From Paracoccaceae bacterium (GTDB lineage Bacteria > Pseudomonadota > Alphaproteobacteria > Rhodobacterales > Rhodobacteraceae), in assembly GCA_018647275.1 (NCBI GenBank), contig JABGTH010000131.1, forward strand, positions 1 to 7,206: a stretch of DNA of 7,206 nt, given 5' to 3'. Under the pieces are notes generated by a model that saw only the letters and a list, made by a program, of their open reading frames with translations, was not told the origin of the DNA and did not search any database. Both the position numbers and the translations under genes were made by a program. Within the stretch, counting starts at the first letter, position 1, and the number at the start of each line of letters is the position of its first letter. Shown here in pieces: positions 5,489 through 7,206 of this stretch.

Positions 5489-7206
5489 ATGGCATCAGTC
5501 TCCCTTACCTTTCCCGACGGCAATGCACGCGAATATGACGTTGGCGTCACAGCAGCAGCAGTTGCCGAAAGCATATCAAAATCCCTCGCCAAAAAGGCGA
5601 TCAGCGCAACCGTGAACGGTGAACATTGGGACCTGCAATGGCCAATCAATGAGAACGCCACCATCGCTCTGCATACCATGCAAGACGAAGAGCAAGCCAA
5701 TGAACTGGTACGCCACGATCTGGCCCACATCATGGCCCGCGCTGTGCAAGAGATTTGGCCCGATACCAAAGTGACCATCGGTCCTGTGATCAAAAACGGT
5801 TGGTACTATGACTTTGATCGCAAAGAGTCATTCACTCCCGAAGACCTGATCTCCATCGAAAAAAAGATGAAGGAGATTATCAACAAACGCGACGCCGTGC
5901 GCACCGAAGTATGGGAGCGCGATGTTGCGGTCAAATACTACGAGGATCGCAGTGAGCCGTATAAGATTGAACTGATTGAGGGCATCCCAGGGGATGAACC
6001 GCTGCGCATGTATTGGCATGGCGAATGGCAGGACCTGTGCCGTGGTCCACACTTACAACACACTGGTCAAGTGCCCGGTGATGGTTTCAAACTGATGTCC
6101 ATTGCTGGTGCATACTGGCGCGGTGATAGCGACCGCGAAATGCTGCAACGCATCTACGGCGTGGCCTTCACTGGCAAGGAAAAGCTCAAAGCGCACCTGA
6201 ACATGCTGGAAGAAGCCGCTAAACGCGACCACCGCAAGTTGGGCCGCGAAATGGACCTGTTCCACATGCAAGAAGAAGCCCCGGGCCAAGTGTTTTGGCA
6301 CCCGAACGGCTGGCGCATCTATACAGAGTTGCAAGACTATATGCGCCGCCGTCAGCGCGCAGGTGGCTATGTTGAGGTGAACACGCCACAAGTTGTGAAC
6401 CGTCAGCTGTGGGAAAAGTCAGGCCACTGGGAAAGCTACCAAGAGAACATGTTCATCGTTGAGGTGGACGAGGATCATGCACGTGAAAAAACAGTCAACG
6501 CGCTGAAACCAATGAACTGCCCATGCCACGTTCAGGTCTTCAACCAAGGTATGAAATCCTATCGTGACTTGCCTCTCCGCATGGCTGAATTTGGATCGTG
6601 CAACCGCTATGAACCATCAGGTGCCCTGCATGGTATCATGCGCGTTCGTGGGTTCACCCAAGATGACGGGCATATTTTCTGTACTGAAGAGCAAATCGAA
6701 ACCGAGACAAAGATCTTTATTGAATTCCTGTCTGAAATCTATGCCGAATTGGGCTTCACTAACTGGGCCATCAAATTGTCCACCCGCCCTGAAAAGCGGA
6801 TTGGTTCTGATGCAATCTGGGACCAGCTGGAAACAGCACTGGGTAACGCGTGTAAAGCGGCCGGTTACGAGTACGATATCCAAGAAGGCGAAGGTGCTTT
6901 TTACGGACCCAAACTTGAGTTCGTGTTGACCGATGCGATCGGACGTGACTGGCAGTGTGGTACATTGCAGGTCGACAGCAACATGCCAGAACGCCTCGAT
7001 GCGTCATACGTTGGCCAAGACGGTAACAAACACCAGCCATTCATGTTGCACCGCGCAACACTGGGATCGTTCGAACGCTTTATCGGCATCTTGATCGAAG
7101 AACACGCAGGCAAGTTACCGTTCTGGTTGGCCCCTCGTCAGGTTGTTGTGGCATCCATCATCTCGGATGCGGACGACTATGTGCATGAAGTTGTTGCCGC
7201 GTTGAA
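5489..7206 (+). CDS. thrS: Threonyl-tRNA synthetase, 3' end beyond the window
   Basis: This class II synthetase charges tRNA-Thr with threonine in the cytosol. The frame runs unbroken from the ATG at 5489 to the window edge: 572 complete codons of a usual 640-650. Domains in order: TGS-type N-terminus beginning MASVSLTFPDG (about 1-63); editing domain with HDLAH (76-80) and DLCRGPH (182-188), holding the conserved editing His, Cys and His; linker; catalytic core with motif 1 ending GYVEVNTP (293-300), motif 2 around FGSCNRYEPSG (368-378) and GIMRVRGFTQDDGH, and motif 3 MLHRATLGSFERF (519-531); then the start of the anticodon-binding domain (LPFWLAPRQVVV). The zinc ligands are Cys344, His395 and His521. 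The Cys lies in MNCPCH where E. coli has MNCPGH, a variant I believe is common in alphaproteobacteria. The gene has its own ribosome site and is divergent from the hydrolase operon. Identification is essentially certain. Confidence 0.98.
   Translation, partial: MASVSLTFPDGNAREYDVGVTAAAVAESISKSLAKKAISATVNGEHWDLQWPINENATIALHTMQDEEQANELVRHDLAHIMARAVQEIWPDTKVTIGPVIKNGWYYDFDRKESFTPEDLISIEKKMKEIINKRDAVRTEVWERDVAVKYYEDRSEPYKIELIEGIPGDEPLRMYWHGEWQDLCRGPHLQHTGQVPGDGFKLMSIAGAYWRGDSDREMLQRIYGVAFTGKEKLKAHLNMLEEAAKRDHRKLGREMDLFHMQEEAPGQVFWHPNGWRIYTELQDYMRRRQRAGGYVEVNTPQVVNRQLWEKSGHWESYQENMFIVEVDEDHAREKTVNALKPMNCPCHVQVFNQGMKSYRDLPLRMAEFGSCNRYEPSGALHGIMRVRGFTQDDGHIFCTEEQIETETKIFIEFLSEIYAELGFTNWAIKLSTRPEKRIGSDAIWDQLETALGNACKAAGYEYDIQEGEGAFYGPKLEFVLTDAIGRDWQCGTLQVDSNMPERLDASYVGQDGNKHQPFMLHRATLGSFERFIGILIEEHAGKLPFWLAPRQVVVASIISDADDYVHEVVAAL

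Noticed and set aside
6053..6391. Minus-strand open frames inside thrS.
   Set aside because: They are antisense to an unmistakable, unbroken threonyl-tRNA synthetase and have no start signals.
6512..6530. MNCPCH instead of MNCPGH at the thrS zinc site, considered as a possible altered active site.
   Set aside because: The zinc-binding Cys is the one before Pro and is kept. From memory this variant is widespread in alphaproteobacterial enzymes.

Overview
The window looks like chromosome of a marine alphaproteobacterium, most likely a roseobacter-type Rhodobacteraceae. GC content appears moderate, about half. The proteins read like roseobacter versions of their families: a PuuB-like amine oxidoreductase, a threonyl-tRNA synthetase with an MNCPCH zinc site, and a LysM/solute-binding fusion that I remember from this group. 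The taxonomic call is inference, since no rRNA or other marker is present.

Layout. (1) Bases 1-810, plus strand: C-terminal part of a PuuB-like FAD-dependent amine oxidoreductase, cut by the window edge. (2) Bases 819-1529, minus strand: an alpha/beta hydrolase, convergent with the first gene, with 8 bases between the stop codons. (3) Bases 1650-2383, minus strand: a stretch that looks intergenic but is a decayed gene. Read across frames it gives a signal peptide, a LysM domain, the start of a periplasmic solute-binding domain and that domain's C-terminus. It is broken by two frameshifts, nonsense codons and an apparent internal deletion. (4) Bases 2497-5289, minus strand: four genes joined by start/stop overlaps (ATGA, ATGATG, TAATG). 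In transcription order they are an ABHD10-like hydrolase, a membrane-anchored hydrolase, a VOC-fold protein and an M15-peptidase-like protein. (5) A divergent control region at 5290-5488. (6) Base 5489 to the right edge, plus strand: thrS, lacking only its last part.

How the genes work together. thrS is housekeeping. The four-gene minus-strand unit is almost certainly co-transcribed and translationally coupled. It pairs two serine-hydrolase-fold enzymes, one cytosolic and one predicted to be held in the inner membrane, with a small VOC protein and an M15-like protein whose metal ligands are not in standard spacing. No shared substrate can be read from the sequence. The oxidoreductase probably belongs to polyamine or amine catabolism, with partners to the left of the window.

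The most notable result is the hidden LysM/solute-binding pseudogene, which explains nearly all of the roughly 970-base gap between clear genes. I found no RNA gene, CRISPR array, insertion sequence or phage gene.
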